Positions 1 to 23,934 are shown, counted from the stretch's first letter. The stretch: 64,000 nt of DNA from Coturnix japonica (GCF_001577835.2 NC_029532.1:806001-870000); one strand, 5' to 3'. The notes: generated from the sequence alone by a model not told the origin. Made by a program: numbers and translations.

Positions 1-420
1 GAGCTGCCCCGGCTCTGTGCAGACTGAACGCGTTTCCTTCCAGCAGGAAGCCCTTCGAGCAGTGGGAGCCGGGTTTTCTCCTGCCCTTCTGTTGGCAGAA
101 CACCTGTCCAGAAGATGGGAGCTAACACAGACTGAGTCCAGCTGGTAAATCTTCATCTGCAGAGAATCCAATTACTGGGCTTGGGAATTCGCAGCCATTG
201 AAACGGGTTTGTCGGTGGCTGCTCCTTTTGTGACTGCAGGCGGTGTCCGTTCAGTGTCACATCAACCAGGATGTAGCCCCGAGGAGGTCCTGGCTTTATC
301 CTGGCTGTGTGAGCAGCAGAAATCTCTCTGGATGTTCCACGCTGCATCTCCTCGCTCCCAGCCCCATCCCTGAGCCCGGCGCTGTGCTGCTCCGTGCTGC
401 TGCCTGCAGCCGATGCTGAG
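1..420. other. Upstream region and probable 5' UTR of WDR31
   Basis: No coding exon of a neighbouring gene is convincing here. The WDR31 start codon is at 421. A pyrimidine-containing stretch ending in CAG at 407-409 could be a splice acceptor, which would make 410-420 the end of the 5' UTR in the same exon as the start codon and place the promoter further upstream, possibly outside the window. The frame stays open for some codons above the ATG, so a longer N-terminus cannot be excluded. Confidence 0.4.
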
Positions 421-3785
<3,365 letters not shown>

Positions 3786-4284
3786 CCGTAGGATCCTTCC
3801 CAGCAGACTGCCCATGGGGATCTGATCCCCAAAGTCCACTGACAGCAGGCAATGGGTGACCTCGTGCCTGCAGGGCAGTGATGCAGATGATGGTGCACAG
3901 GGGGCGCTCACTATTTGCTTGTGGGTGGTGGGAAGCAGTTAGAGCTGGCTAGAAGAGAAGCTGAACCAGTGATGCACTCAGGCCAAATTCTCACTCCGGA
4001 AAGAGTACTGTGGGCTTGAGTCATAAAACCCCCACAAAACCTGGCTACAAAGGGGTTTAATTGCTGTGTTCTCTTGTGTAAGCCTAAATATCCAGCTATG
4101 TGTGCTCAAGTTCAATGAATGCTTTCTCTTTTCTCCTGAAGATATTTTAAGATAGACAGAAATCAAACCATGTATCACAACACCCATGTAATCCTTCCAC
4201 TTCTTAGTCAGACCCAGAAGCAAGTGCACACGTTCAAGCCACATTTTGACTTTCTAGAACACATCTGATATCTTCAGTTTAAAG

Positions 4285-4290
4285 AATAAA
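4285..4290 (+). terminator. Candidate poly(A) signal of WDR31
   Basis: AATAAA about 500 nt after the WDR31 stop, in an A-rich stretch. It is the only canonical plus-strand hexamer I noticed between the two convergent genes. Confidence 0.5.
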
Positions 4291-4538
4291 CAACAAATAA
4301 GTGGATGTTATAACAAGATGACCCTACAATGAAGCAGCTTTCTTTGCATCAACCTCAGGTGAGACGCATCAAAACCTTCAACAGGAGAAACACCCAATTT
4401 GTGAGACAGCTGAAGGAGCCGGGACATGAGATGTGCACTGAAACATCCTCTGCAAGTGGAAACAAAGGAGATACAGGCCTCTATGAGACCAACCTGCAGA
4501 GGAACTGTGGTACGCTCTCCTCTCACAGCTAACTCTGC

Positions 4539-4544
4539 TTTATT
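4539..4544 (-). terminator. Candidate poly(A) signal of PRPF4
   Basis: TTTATT on the plus strand (AATAAA on the minus strand) about 450 nt beyond the PRPF4 stop codon. With the WDR31 signal at 4285 this puts the two convergent transcript ends roughly 200 bp apart. Confidence 0.45.
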
Positions 4545-4991
4545 TTCAGAAGACAAAGACTGCTGTTAAAGCATCCTGGAAAACAAGGTAAGAAAACAGA
4601 GGACGTACAACACAGTACATGAAGTGCTGTGTGAGCCCTGCACTAGTGCGAAACAGACCAGAGCAAACACATGAGCCTGTCTTGGAAGGGAGGTGGAAGA
4701 AGGTGGTTCATCTCCAAATTACTGCAGAAAACCACTATCTGCAATACAAAACAAGTCCTAAAAAGTGGAAGAACATCATCCCAGCTTTGACTCCAACCAA
4801 GCCCTGGTCAGCACAGATGCTTCAAAACCACCTCAGCCAGGAAACCAAGAGCTACTGAGCACAGCCACTGCGATACATGTTGCAACAGCCAATTCCTTTC
4901 CTTTTAAAAAAATTTAATATACAAAAACCCAGCTCTTAGTTCTAAGCCATTATTATCGTCTCTGTCCCAGTTCATCATCAGTGCCTCTGAG

Positions 4992-10402
<5,411 letters not shown>

Positions 10403-10531
10403 CACTGCGCTGCCCGACGGCCTAACGGAGCACTTCCGGTGACGGACAGGAAGCGGCGGGTCACACCGGGTAAACCGGAAGGGGCGGGCGGTGCGTGACA
10501 GAGCGGAAGGGGCCGGGAGGCGGCGGAAGCG
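10403..10531. promoter_or_regulatory. Bidirectional core promoter, PRPF4 / CDC26
   Basis: Only 129 bp separate the two divergent start codons, so both 5' UTRs and both transcription starts must lie within or overlap this GC-rich segment. Visible sites are CACTTCCGGTGACG at 10431-10444 (an ETS/GABP core next to a CRE-like TGACG) and AAACCGGAAGGGGCGGGC at 10473-10490 (a second ETS core touching an SP1-type GC box). No TATA box is seen. This is the usual architecture of TATA-less housekeeping pairs. Confidence 0.8.
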
Positions 10532-10873
10532 ATGCTGCGACGGAAACCAACGAGGTTGGAGCTGAAACTGGACGATATCGAGGAGTTCGAGGGAGTCCGG
10601 AAGGACCTGGAGGTGCGCGGGGACGGAAGGGGAAGGACCGGCAGGGGTCGGGGGTTGTCCCGGGCACCGGGGCCCTGACTCGGCCCCCCCGCCCCGCAGA
10701 GCCGCAAGAAGCAGCGGGACGAGGCGGACGTGGCGGGCGGCGAGGAGGCGGCGGGCATCGCGCTGGGAGCCGAGCACAAGAGCCGGGAGCAGCTCATCAA
10801 CGACCGCATCGGGTACAAACCGCAGCACAAGGCCGGGGTCCGAGCCGCGCACTTCGGCACGTTCGAGTTCTGA
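10532..10873 (+). CDS. CDC26: CDC26, anaphase-promoting complex subunit (2 exons, 84 aa)
   Basis: Exons 10532-10612 and 10700-10873, with a small 87-bp GC-rich intron. The N-terminus [20 protein letters not shown] is essentially identical to the mammalian protein. This is the segment that, by family knowledge, inserts as an extended peptide into the TPR groove of CDC16/APC6 and stabilises it. The middle is Ala/Gly/Glu-rich and variable, and the C-terminus keeps the [14 protein letters not shown] block and a final FGTFEF. Human CDC26 is 85 aa, so length fits. It is a nuclear APC/C ubiquitin-ligase subunit controlling mitotic exit. Strong GC bias of both exons reflects the CpG-island setting. 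Confidence 0.97.
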
Positions 10874-10920
10874 CGGTGCCGCTGCTCCCGGTACCGAACG
10901 GAGCCACACGAGGCTGTTTT

Positions 10921-10926
10921 AATAAA
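10921..10926 (+). terminator. Poly(A) signal of CDC26
   Basis: AATAAA 47 nt after the CDC26 stop codon, giving a 3' UTR of only about 70 nt. The convergent SLC31A1 transcript ends about 100 bp further on. Confidence 0.8.
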
Positions 10927-11059
10927 TGGGCTTTTTTACAAACCGACACCAGCTCCTGGGTCTCCTTTGGTTGCACGGGGAAGTAAAAGCCTTCACTCAG
11001 CACAGCTGCAGCATTGACGGTTGTTTTTAAAGCACACAGCCACAGTAAAATGCATCTGC

Positions 11060-11065
11060 TTTATT
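11060..11065 (-). terminator. Distal poly(A) signal of SLC31A1
   Basis: TTTATT on the plus strand, that is AATAAA for the minus-strand transcript, facing the CDC26 poly(A) signal at 10921 across about 130 bp. Confidence 0.6.
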
Positions 11066-12420
11066 AGTTAATTATATACAGGAGATCTTTGATACGTTAC
11101 TAGATAAGTTACCTTCACAAAGAGCAAGAGGAAAATCAAAAGTGACAGTCTGCTGTAAACAAAACTATCCGTCCTTTTGGGTCTGCTGGGGCTGCAGACC
11201 AACTGAGAAGGCACTGGGGGAAATAACAGAAGCTCAGGGATGAACACAGCCTGGATACACTGTGCTTCCTACAGACATGTAAAGACAAAGTATCAGGGTG
11301 CACTCACAGACACAGCGATCACATTCTAAGCATGCTACATATGCTGACACGTGAACTTCATTTACTCAAGTCTAATAATCTAATATTAGAGTCCTCACCT
11401 CCCTCTAAGCACCACTCAACACAAGTTTAGTGTTAACACTGGGACAGCTTGAAATACAGCCAGCATAAAGGCCAGGATGGCATCCAACATCCAACGCACT
11501 AAGTGCAAGTCGGTATCACAGTGGGCAGGTTTTGCTCAGACTGGGGAAGCAAACAGCATCAGGTGGGCAGGAGGGAGGCTGGGGCACAGGGAGGCTCCTC
11601 AGGACTGTCAACAGTTACTAACCCTCAAAAGAGATGATTTCAAGGGAGGATGCACATACAGTGATGCAGAAAAGCAAGCAGGACTGAACTTATGTTATAA
11701 AAGCCGCAGCTACTGCATAGTTCCAACTTATCCTTCTCTGATTGGAACAGTCAGAATTCAAGTCTGGGCACTTGAATGCAAAAGGAAAGGTGGCTAAAAA
11801 GCTTCACTGATAGCAAGAAGATCAAGTCAAGCAGAAGTTTTATTTTAGAGATAGTCAGAGGTATATGAATGAACTACTGTCAACACAGCGCAGTCACACA
11901 TCCCTGCAACAGCTGCAGCTTGTTCAAGGGAAACCACACAGGTTGGTGCTGAACTCAGCTCAGGGCTGAGGTCTGTACTGAGAGCTCTCTCCCTGTTTCA
12001 GAACGCAGCCAGCTCCAACACGTCGCTGCTGGATTTCACTGACAAGCACTAAGGTCCTCACAGCTCACACACAGATTGGAAGAGTCTGTTTTCCACTCTC
12101 ACAGAGAAATATGATTGCTTACAGGGCTCAGAAGGTTTTTACCTTGAGACAGATGCAGAAAAAAAGAGCATCCTATGGTCTATCTCCATCCCTTTGCAGT
12201 CTGCTACATACAGAACTCTCTCCAGAGACCTGACTGGGGAAGAGCTGCTCCTATTTCTCATCAGGTGTCCACAACTTTCCTGTGACAACTGCTTTGTTTC
12301 TCTCACTTGGATACAAATTTGCTACAGAAAGAAACTATAAAAGTGAGCTCGCTTTGAATTCTTCTCCTTTTTTGTTCAGTCCAAGCTAATAGTCACAGCA
12401 TGATTACTTTTACTTCTTTT

Positions 12421-12440
12421 ATATATATATATATATATAT
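12421..12440. repeat. (AT)n microsatellite
   Basis: Ten perfect AT dinucleotides inside the SLC31A1 3' UTR. Confidence 0.95.
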
Positions 12441-13195
12441 TAATCAGCCCAAGCAACTCCAAATTAACTGAATTAACAGAGGGCTGCTGTAGCCCTACTG
12501 CTCTTCTCCTTCCCACATTTCACTCTGCAGGAACACAGGTTTTAATTTCCTTCATTTCACTCAAGGAACGCCCTATTGTGACATTTTAGCCTTCAGTGTA
12601 ATGAAATTGTTTGTCTCTTGCCTCATTTAAAGAATGAGTGTTAGTAAGCCAGAAGTCCAGCTCTAGACCCATTCAGGTACAACCCAACCTGAAGTCAATA
12701 CAGGTTCACTGGCCAGTTTAAAATCTTTTTGCTCTGCAAATGTCATTTTTGTTCTGTATCTGCTCCGTACATTGCAATGATTGGGAAGTGAAAGCAGCCA
12801 AATTGAAATGTTACCACTTGAAGCTGAGTAAAACTGCTGGATGCATCTGAAGTCTAGCAACATTCATCATACTCAGGTGGGCTTGGAGGACAGACTCATC
12901 GTGACCCCCCAAAGCACAGGGCTCACATACTTCTGTCCAAGTTCTCACTTGCTGGGACAGACCTGAGTGTGTCTGAGAAGCAGCACCGTGTCTTCCTCTG
13001 CAAAACTCCGTGTTAGAAGGTGTCGTTGGCCCCAGAAGACACAATGCCAGAGAGACTTGCCCAGGCACTGTGTACATATTAAAACAAAACAGCCATTTGC
13101 ACACACTGGCTCCATTGGTGACTCCCATCTTTACCTACTGTTCGTAAAATCCTCACAGACAAACGTTTACAATTTAGGAATAAAATGTTTCATTT

Positions 13196-13211
13196 AAAAA
13201 AAAAAAAAAAA
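13196..13211. repeat. A16 homopolymer
   Basis: Run of sixteen A on the plus strand (U16 in the SLC31A1 3' UTR). It follows an ATAAAA stretch but I see no processed pseudogene attached to it. Confidence 0.9.
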
Positions 13212-13485
13212 GAATAAACTCTACATTTCCATCATGGCACAATCTGAGACTAAAGCAAATCCTAGCCGAGAACAGCTATCATGGGATTCATGAGCTGCCA
13301 ACGTGCAGCATGGGAGTCTTGCATATCCCAGCATCTCACATCCCTGCACCCCACCTAGGAAATTGTGGTGAACTCCAGTATATGTTTGTTATGTCTTTTC
13401 TTTCAACTTAGGATGATCCAGTCTTCATGATGGCTGCATTTTAAGAGAGTAATGGGATGGAGGGGCTTCTGGGCAGTGTCCGTTG

Positions 13486-15591
<2,106 letters not shown>

Positions 15592-18500
15592 CTTTATGGC
15601 AGAGGCATTCAAAAAGGCACGTAGAAAAGTGGGACCCTGAAAAACAAAGGGGAAAAATCTAATAGGAAGCAACACTTGTCTGAGCAGAGTATGGTATGAA
15701 AATGCTCTAAGCCATCAAGGTATTGCCTGAGAACTACTGTCTACAAATTAATTTCTGGATCATCCCCTTGATCCTGCACTCCAACTAGAGAACACATAGC
15801 AAAGCAAGCAGGAAAATATAAAGGAGGCGTGTCCCTCACAGCTTTACAGCACTGCCTTCCTGCACCATTCTAAACATTCTTGCCAGAAAAGCAGCCTAAT
15901 GTGATTGAGGTAGGACACAGGACAAGTGTTCAGCACAAAGGGACATTTCTTATCTGTCAGAGGAAAAAAAAATCCCTGTCTCTTCTCAATTGTAGTCATG
16001 CAAGTGGCAAAAAATATCTCAAGCTCCATTTTAAATTGCATATACGAAAGGATCAGGATACAGTATTTCTCTTAATTGACAGTTATGCCTTTTATTTGGA
16101 ACATGTTTAACAAAGAAATTATGTTAGGTGGTACAAAACCTATTGCCAGGCAAAGGTCTGCAACAGCCACAGGCAATCCAATTGCATTTCCATGAGCTTT
16201 ACTTTGTCACATCTCCCCACTAATCACATTACACTCAATGAGAGAAACACTCAGAAGGCTGACAGTCTGAATCCCTTATCGGGTTACTTCAAATCAGGTA
16301 CGTCTGGACATAGCACATAGAAAATAAAAGCACACTGAGCAGTGCCCATGGCTTCTCAGTCTGCACCCCAGCACAACCTGGGATGGATAACCAGTAAGGA
16401 TTCTTGGTGTGAAGTGAAAGTTCTTCAGGTGGAAACAGCAACAAGAAAAACAATCAGGGAATACCAGTCAGTCCTGAAACAGCAGCATTCATCAGAGTGA
16501 CAGAAAGTGCAGGTCAGACACCACTGAAGATAAGCACTGACACTGCTGTACTGCAGTCCAGAACTCTGTGTGCCCTCCCAGCACAGACCACAGGAAACAT
16601 CAAGTGAAGTCATGAAGTACAGATACAGAACAGATAGGTGTGAATATATTCAGACTGAAAATACAAAGTGAAAATCTAGAAAATATTTCCAAACCGAAAG
16701 CAGTGTTAGCAACTGAAAAAACCAAAGAGCAAACAGCTGCCAGTGGAACTGGTTCAGTCTGTGACCTTACAACAGAGCTGTGTGGGAACTGCTGGGGGCT
16801 CAGGACAGTCAATGTGTCCCTGCAGAGGAGCAGGGACAGGACGTGGTCTCCAAAGGCTTTGGAGTTAAAGAGCCATGAGAGAAGCTGAAGATTTGGGGGG
16901 AACAAGGAAACTACATTAGCAGTGCTGGGCAGGAAAGCAAGAGAAAGAATTAATGCTCTTTGTGAACATTAGCATTAATGAATGGAGTTAAGCACCTATT
17001 TGCATTCAAGTCAGCTAGTATTAGCTGTATCAACAATAGCTCAGCTATTTTCTGCAACTCTGTGCAGATAAAGTTTGCAGCACAGCTCTTACTGCATCGG
17101 GCTCCTTCACAATAACTTGCTTGGAAAGTTACCTCATAGTCTACTAGTCCTGCCTAAGAGCAGAATGTATTCCCTGTCCATATTTCTGTTAATATCTTGT
17201 ACCCGTTATCATCTCTAATCTGTACTTACACATTGAGACCAGAAAAACAGCTCAGAAAAACGTTCAGAAGGGGGAAAAAAAAGGAAAAAAAAATAGACTA
17301 ATGCAATAAACAGCTCACCTGACACAGATTAGCATTACCAAAGGACACCTGCAGAGCAAACAGCACAAATTTCACACAGCAAAGCTTGTAAGATCACATT
17401 TTTTTCTGAGACCAAATACTCAAGAGCTAAAACTGACGTTCCAAAATACAAACAGCTGGAAAAAGAATCATCTGCCAAGACACACATGCTTCAAAACAAC
17501 TTCTGCAGCACAGAAGGAAGAGCAGCCAACATGGTTTAAACTGCAAGATCAAAGATAAGGGTCCCATAAGAGGAATGAAACAAACTGAGAACTTCCCCTC
17601 TCCTCTGGCCCAAATCTTCTCTCTTCTCCCTTCTTTCAGTTGACTGACCCATAGCTTCTGCTTTGGCTGTTACACGCTCTCACTAACAACTACAGTCCAA
17701 TTTTATTATTTGTTCATTTCAGAATGCTACGTTTCCTTCAAACACCGCAGGTTCTACAGAAGCTACTTCTATACCAGGCTAAAAACTCCCTCCGTGGTTG
17801 GTTTGTGTCCAGTTTTTCCTAATTTACTGTCACTAGTCTTGAGAGAAACACCATGCTTCTTCTCTAGATATTTACAGAGTACTAACCTTACCAACAAGGA
17901 CAGCATTCACATGTGGCTGGGCAGAGTCCTGTACAGCTCAGAAAGGCCATGCTTGATGCTCACCAGCACAGCAACTGTCCACATTGGTGCTCTCACACCA
18001 AATCCATCTCCCTGCTGCAGTTACCTACCACTGAAAGACACACTATCAGATACTGAAAAGCATGGGAATTAAGTAATGTAAGATAAAATAACCTACACCG
18101 AGACACTACAGCCATTTTTTTCTGTTACATGTTCTGATAACACGTGGACAAAAACTCTGTTGAAAAATGAATCACTTCCAGTGGAATAACCCAGTGGAAT
18201 AAGTCTGAGTTACAGCCTGGCAGGTCTCAAACTGCGCCTTGGGGTAAAAAACAGTATCTGGGGCAGCAGGAAGAACAGATTGAAGGCAAATATTTCAAGT
18301 TACAAAGCTCTGGTTTGCTTTAGCAGAGAGGCATGGACTGACACAGAGCTGAGCTGGCCATGAAACAAAGTCACCATTTTTTAACAAATCTGACTCCATA
18401 ACCGGGAAGAAAAAAAACCAACCACAAACACGCAAGTTTCTATTGCAGCAAATTCTCTAAATAGGTTTAAGCCTTGTGCAAACTCAACATTTCAGCACCA

Positions 18501-21500
18501 GGTATTTTAGTCTGAATAGATGACTTGATCTCTCGACTGCTGCCTGCTTCATGTTTGCACAGAGGGAAGGAGGCACTGGGGTGGGCTTCTGAGCACCCCT
18601 GGCCAGGGGACCCGAACCAGGTGGAGGCTGCACCAGGCTCCAGCATTTCTCAGTGTTTGCACACCTGAAGGGCGCAGACTGCATGGTACACCTGCATCAC
18701 TGCTGCACTGTTACCAGGGTCACACACACAAAGATTTCTTTTCACTCTGCAGTAATCTACTGCATAAAAAAACAAACAGGGTGGGACAGGGCAAAAGAAT
18801 GAGGAAATTCTTCCCAGGACTTATTTCCCTCGGGGTGCTGTTGTCCCAGGCCAGAGAAGCCACAGCCTCCATTTTGTGACCCCTCCGGTTTTCAGGGAAA
18901 GCAGCCAAACTCAGAACTCTGTGCAGGACTGGTGCTGCTCTGAGCTGGCAGAGCTCAGCACACAGGCAGGCTCTGTTCACACAAAATATTTGTATCCCTC
19001 CACTGCAACGTCACCTTCACAGCTCAGCAAAATAGGACGATTCAGGAGAATCCTGCAGACAGGAACAGGATCTGGCAACAACTATTAGCTCAGGTTCAGC
19101 ATCAGACCTAACTTTAGCCCTCTGCAAACATTCTTCCAGTTTCATGCACTCAGGGAAGCCATAGTAGCAGCTTAAGGGAACACAGAAATGAAAGGAAGAT
19201 AGGGATCTTGTGCCAGTGCACAACAGAAACAGGGTAAATGAACTGGACCTGATGAGATGCCAAATATAAAGCCGCCTTCTGAAGCAGGTCTCAGCCATAA
19301 GACAACTGCCATTATATACAATCTCTATGATAAGATCCCAATCTGCTGTGGCTTTGCTCTGCAAACTAGAATCTAGAATTCTGCCAAATTTTAGTAAATT
19401 ATAAAATTTTTCCATTGTAAATAGCCTTCCAGCTACCCAAAGGTGCTGCAGCTTTTAATAAGAAACACAAGACGTGCAGAAACAGGACAGACCATGGGAA
19501 GGGTCTGCCAAGCTCCCAGAAAGCTTCAGAAGCCAGCTCAGCCCGAAACTCAGCACACAAACAGAGCTTCCTTAGAGTCAGATTCAAAAGGAATGATGCC
19601 ACTTTCCAAACCAGAAGTCTAATAGGATTAACGATGGAGCCCTAGATGAATGCTCACTACAGCAGCAAACCCTTCCCTTCAAAACAGTGCCCCATCCTTC
19701 CCACGCCAGTTCTGAAAAAGCAAGAAATAAAACTAATTCCACTGGCTTTGCCCAAGAGGACTTGAATCACCAAATAACACCTCTCCAGCTTCCCTCACAC
19801 CAGTGATTTGTTCAGCAGCGCTGGCTGCAGGGGCCCCGTGCAGCAGCAGCACACAGGACAGCCCTGCAGATCAGCATAGCAGCCTCCAGATTCCTGCTGC
19901 TCCTCTGCTGGAGCGATTCTTACCTAACGTATCTCCAACAGTGTTTCGGACAGTGAGAACTGGGCCAGGGGGTCCTTCTCTCCTTCTGAAGAAGTGAAAA
20001 ATATCTGGTAAGCTTTACTGACAATCAAAATGAAAACACTCTATAGAGAAATCCAAGGGAGAAACACTAAATGCAGCAAGTTGGAAAGGCAAAAATCTCT
20101 TGCTTGCACATCACATACAGCCCAGTTGTGCATGACACAAAGGAATGCTACATATGAAAGACGTAAGTAATGGAAAAGGCAGCCCAAAGTTATCGGTGTT
20201 CTACTCACAGCAGTCCTGCTGGCAGACTAGTTGAGTTACCCTGGCTCTGAGCTCACAACCTCGAGCCCAATTTTTTTCCCCCCTTCAATGCAGTAAGTGG
20301 AGGTGGGAGGGGAAGCAGAGCGTCTGCACACGTTACTGCACCGCTCCCTGGCTCTGACCGTGGCCTCCACTGAACAGCCCAAGCTTGTTGTAAGACCTAA
20401 GCACTGCTTGCAGTCAATTCAATTTCCTGGCAAACTGGACAACTTTAACCACTTCCTTTCCTACTTGTGGACCTACTGCTCCTCCTTCAGGATCTCAGGC
20501 TTCACTTCACAGCTGCTCAGAGGCAGCCCATGCTAAGAGATGTCCTTTTCTTAAGGCCATGCCAACAAACACTGACTTGAGGCAGGACAGGCAGTGAGAG
20601 TGAACAAAGCCTACACCGCCCACGCCAGGAGCTCTGAGGGTGAGAGATTAGCCAGAATTCAGCTGATGCTCTCTGCAGAAGGCCAGGTGCCAGGGCTGGG
20701 GGCAATACTCTGCGAGTATGGGCACCTTCCTCAGTGCTTGGGGAGCTTTAGGTGTGCCCATGGGTCTTGACAAAGGTCCCAAAAGAGCCATGCCAAGTGG
20801 AGTTATTTTGCTGTTCTTGCTTTCTCACACTTCATCTGAGCTGCAAAGCTCTACCCGTCAGGGCTCCTGGCTGCCACAGTTCCTTTGAGTTCTACTTCCC
20901 AACTCCTTATGTTTTTTTTCCCACAAGCTGCACTTGTACCAATACATATTTGTCCCTCTCATTTTAAGGATGGCTTTTCCCAAGAAACAGACTGCACCCT
21001 CCTCAAGAAATTATCACTTTACACTCCTGCATGTAGCAAAAACTGGCAGTCCAACTTCAGAGCACAGATCCCATCTGAGATGCTGCCTCTCACAGGAGTT
21101 GCACAACATTTGGTAACTCACAGCAGTTACATCCATTAGTCAACATTTAATTAAGGCTAAGACAAGCTGACAAAAATATCAGTGTCAGTCCTTCGTACTG
21201 AACCAAAGCAAAACCCAGATACGCAACTGAGGTTAAGGCATTCACCCAGCATGATCCCTGACACTGGAAGAGGGGACAGAGCTCTTCCTCCTAACACAGC
21301 TACAGCCACGTCCCTTGCAGGGAGTTTATTTTCATAGCCAACCTGTCTGAGCACCTTCTGTTAGAGGCTGTGCTTGATCTGCTTAGGAGGTCATTCCTAA
21401 TCTTCCAGCTTATGCAGCCTCCCCAGGGAATCTCTAAATCTTTGAACGTGAAAAAAAAATAATCTCAGGACAGACTGTTCTTTACAGGACAATGCACTGA

Positions 21501-22653
21501 ACTTCATGAAGCAGAGTATCGTGCCAGCCCATGTCATTACTAAAGGGCCCAATGAAGTGGAAGGCTGCAGAAACAACTCTGCATAGCAAATGTACAGCTA
21601 TAAAACCAACAATAGTGGAGGAAAAGCTAAGAAGTGCTGGCAAGAGATCTTACAGATGGAGGAAATAATGTTGATCTGGGGAGGCTGAATAACTGAGGGA
21701 CGCCACTCCAGACAAACCTTTTGCTCAGCCACACTGAAACTACAAGTGGAAAAGCTATAAATGATGGATGCTTGTAAGGAGTGTGGCAAAACTGAAAAGT
21801 CTCGTGTTCTCCTGGCTGCAACCTCACTTCCACAAGAAAAGCCTGACATTTACAGCCCAGGCTCAAGCACCTGTAATGCACAGAAACTTCACATCAGGAC
21901 CCAAGTGTGAACCTCACAAAGGGCCCCAAACTACACCAAGCTGAAACAGTTCCTTTGCTTTCTTTATTTTTTATTTTTGGGTAATGGACAGATACTGAAA
22001 GCTGTCAGGGGCAGATGATGACACATACATGCATGGTTCTTATTCACACAAAGGACAGCCATGAAGGATATACTGAACAAATTTTGGAGAAATAGACATT
22101 ACAAACACGCACTGAACTGAGCATTCTAATATACCAGCAATAATAAAACACGCCCTAGTAAAACACAAATACTTTTAACCTGAGGGATGTTAAATTAACC
22201 TAGAGTCCCAGTGGGACAGTTGTAAGGATCTGAGCACATTCCAGCCATGGCCTGCTTTGATAATCACAAGCTGAGCAAATCAAACATGCAGCTCAGGAAA
22301 CAAGCACAGCTCTCCTGGCCCACAGCCACCCACCCGCTGACCAGAAGCAGAGGCCAGAACAGACATGTCAGCAGCACAGTGCTGCTTCACTGCTAACGTA
22401 CACCAACAAATGCCTCAGTATTCAGAAAAGGTGAGATGCTACATCAGTGGAGAGTGGATCTGAACAGTGACAAAGGCCAGCAGGATCTCTTCAACACTCC
22501 AACATCCACCTGCTCATCTCTGAGCACAACAAACCTTTCCCCTTTGCTCACATTCCTGTTGCAGTTTAGACAGAGAAGCACTCAACTCCAGTGAGCTCTC
22601 CTCACAAATCAAATCAGCACACTGAGGATTTCTGCACTCCACAGCTTTTTCCC

Positions 22654-22689
22654 TTCTGTACATACACATACATGTATGTATGTACAGAA
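22654..22689. repeat. Near-palindromic TACA/TGTA repeat
   Basis: Twelve-base arms TTCTGTACATAC and GTATGTACAGAA are perfect reverse complements, and the 12-base centre contains the palindrome ATACATGTAT. The element could extrude as a cruciform or fold as an RNA hairpin; a further GTACATACAT copy follows at 22691-22700. Confidence 0.85.
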
Positions 22690-23934
22690 TGTACATACAT
22701 TCCCCCCTGCTTGTTTTCATTTCTCTCTTTCTTCCATCACTGACCTTTCCCATCACATACTTGCTGCTCTGCACTGCTGGTTCCTTTCCTTCCCATCCAG
22801 CTGGATGAGGCAGGTGTCTCCTGCTTCCTGCCACCCAAAGAGAACAGATGTTTTAGAAGAGCAGAATTGAGGCATCTCAGAAGACACCAGACCTGAGGAG
22901 CAGTGCCAGTCCCACAGCTCCCAGAGCAAAGGAGATGCCATACAATAGCTGTGTTGCTCATCTGGGTGCACTACAGCATTAGAAATGCTAAAAACTGACA
23001 GGATGCTGTGATAACACAACTTTATAAAAGGGCTCCCACGAAAGCATGTCAGACATCAAACCTTCTTACAGCCAACAGCAGTGCGAATGCAGAGCTAGTG
23101 CTAACAAGTTTCCATCAAAGGCAGTTCCCAGGAGGCATCTAGAGAAGAATGTCTTCTGCAAACCTTGTGCATGTCAAAGGCTTCCGAAGCAATTACCCCG
23201 AGTCTGCAGTCTGGCTGGGCTTTATCACAGCTCCATCTCTTCCTGCGATCATCAAGGGCATGGAGCAGGAGCGCAGTAATTGGTCCTCAGCTCTCAGCAC
23301 ACCCTGTACTCAGCACCCTGGAACAGAAACCTGAGGGCCTCCCAGGACTGCGCTGTATTTAAGCAGAGATAAGGCAGGATGGTTAAAATCCCAATGGTCC
23401 AACAGGACTTGCTGGGATGCCAGAACAGCCCAGTACAATCTTACTGTGCACAACGTTCAGTCAGGGCTGCTTTGCTAATCATTTTGTAGCGCTTCTTTGT
23501 CAGCTGAAGTGAGCAGCGTAACTCTCCTTGCTACCAGCAGAAAGAAACGAGACAGCAGCTGGGAAGAGGTGAAGAGGACAGAAAAGAAGTTCTTTGTGAT
23601 CTGCATTCTCCAAGATTACGTAACTTCTTGAATAAATAGATACTTCCTTATGCTCGGAAGTAACGTTACACAACTGAGTGCTGGAGTGGTGACCACTGAG
23701 CCAGAATACATCCTGCTGCTTCTCCCATGACACAGAACTGAAGCACCGCAGAGCCCCGAGCCTTGAAATACACTTCAAAAACTTTTTAATCTAAAAAATA
23801 TATATAACTTCTGTATTGGAAAATCAAGTCATCAACACAATTCAGAAGACCAAAACACTTTCTTCTGCTTGGCCTTACTGTTCCTGGTGCTGTATGTGGA
23901 GAATCAGTGGTTAGCAATTTTGGTGCCAGAACTG

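Larger units (their letters stand above)
3786..4991. other. WDR31 / PRPF4 convergent 3' ends
   Basis: About 1.2 kb between the WDR31 stop (3785) and the PRPF4 stop (4994-4992). It holds the 3' UTRs of both genes and no credible coding exon. In particular I see no RING-finger reading frame, although from memory human RNF183 sits between PRPF4 and WDR31. Confidence 0.7.
11040..13485 (-). other. Long 3' UTR of SLC31A1
   Basis: About 2.4 kb of AT-rich sequence between the SLC31A1 stop (13488-13486) and the distal minus-strand AATAAA (TTTATT at 11060-11065). A second AATAAA at 11844-11839 could give a shorter isoform. There are no open frames of interest, no gene for a plus-strand product, and two simple repeats (12421-12440 and 13196-13211). 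UTR extent is inferred from poly(A) signals only. Confidence 0.6.

Noticed and set aside
13190-13225. Possible processed pseudogene ending at the A16 run
   Set aside because: No coding similarity or target-site duplication was seen next to the run; it lies within the SLC31A1 3' UTR.
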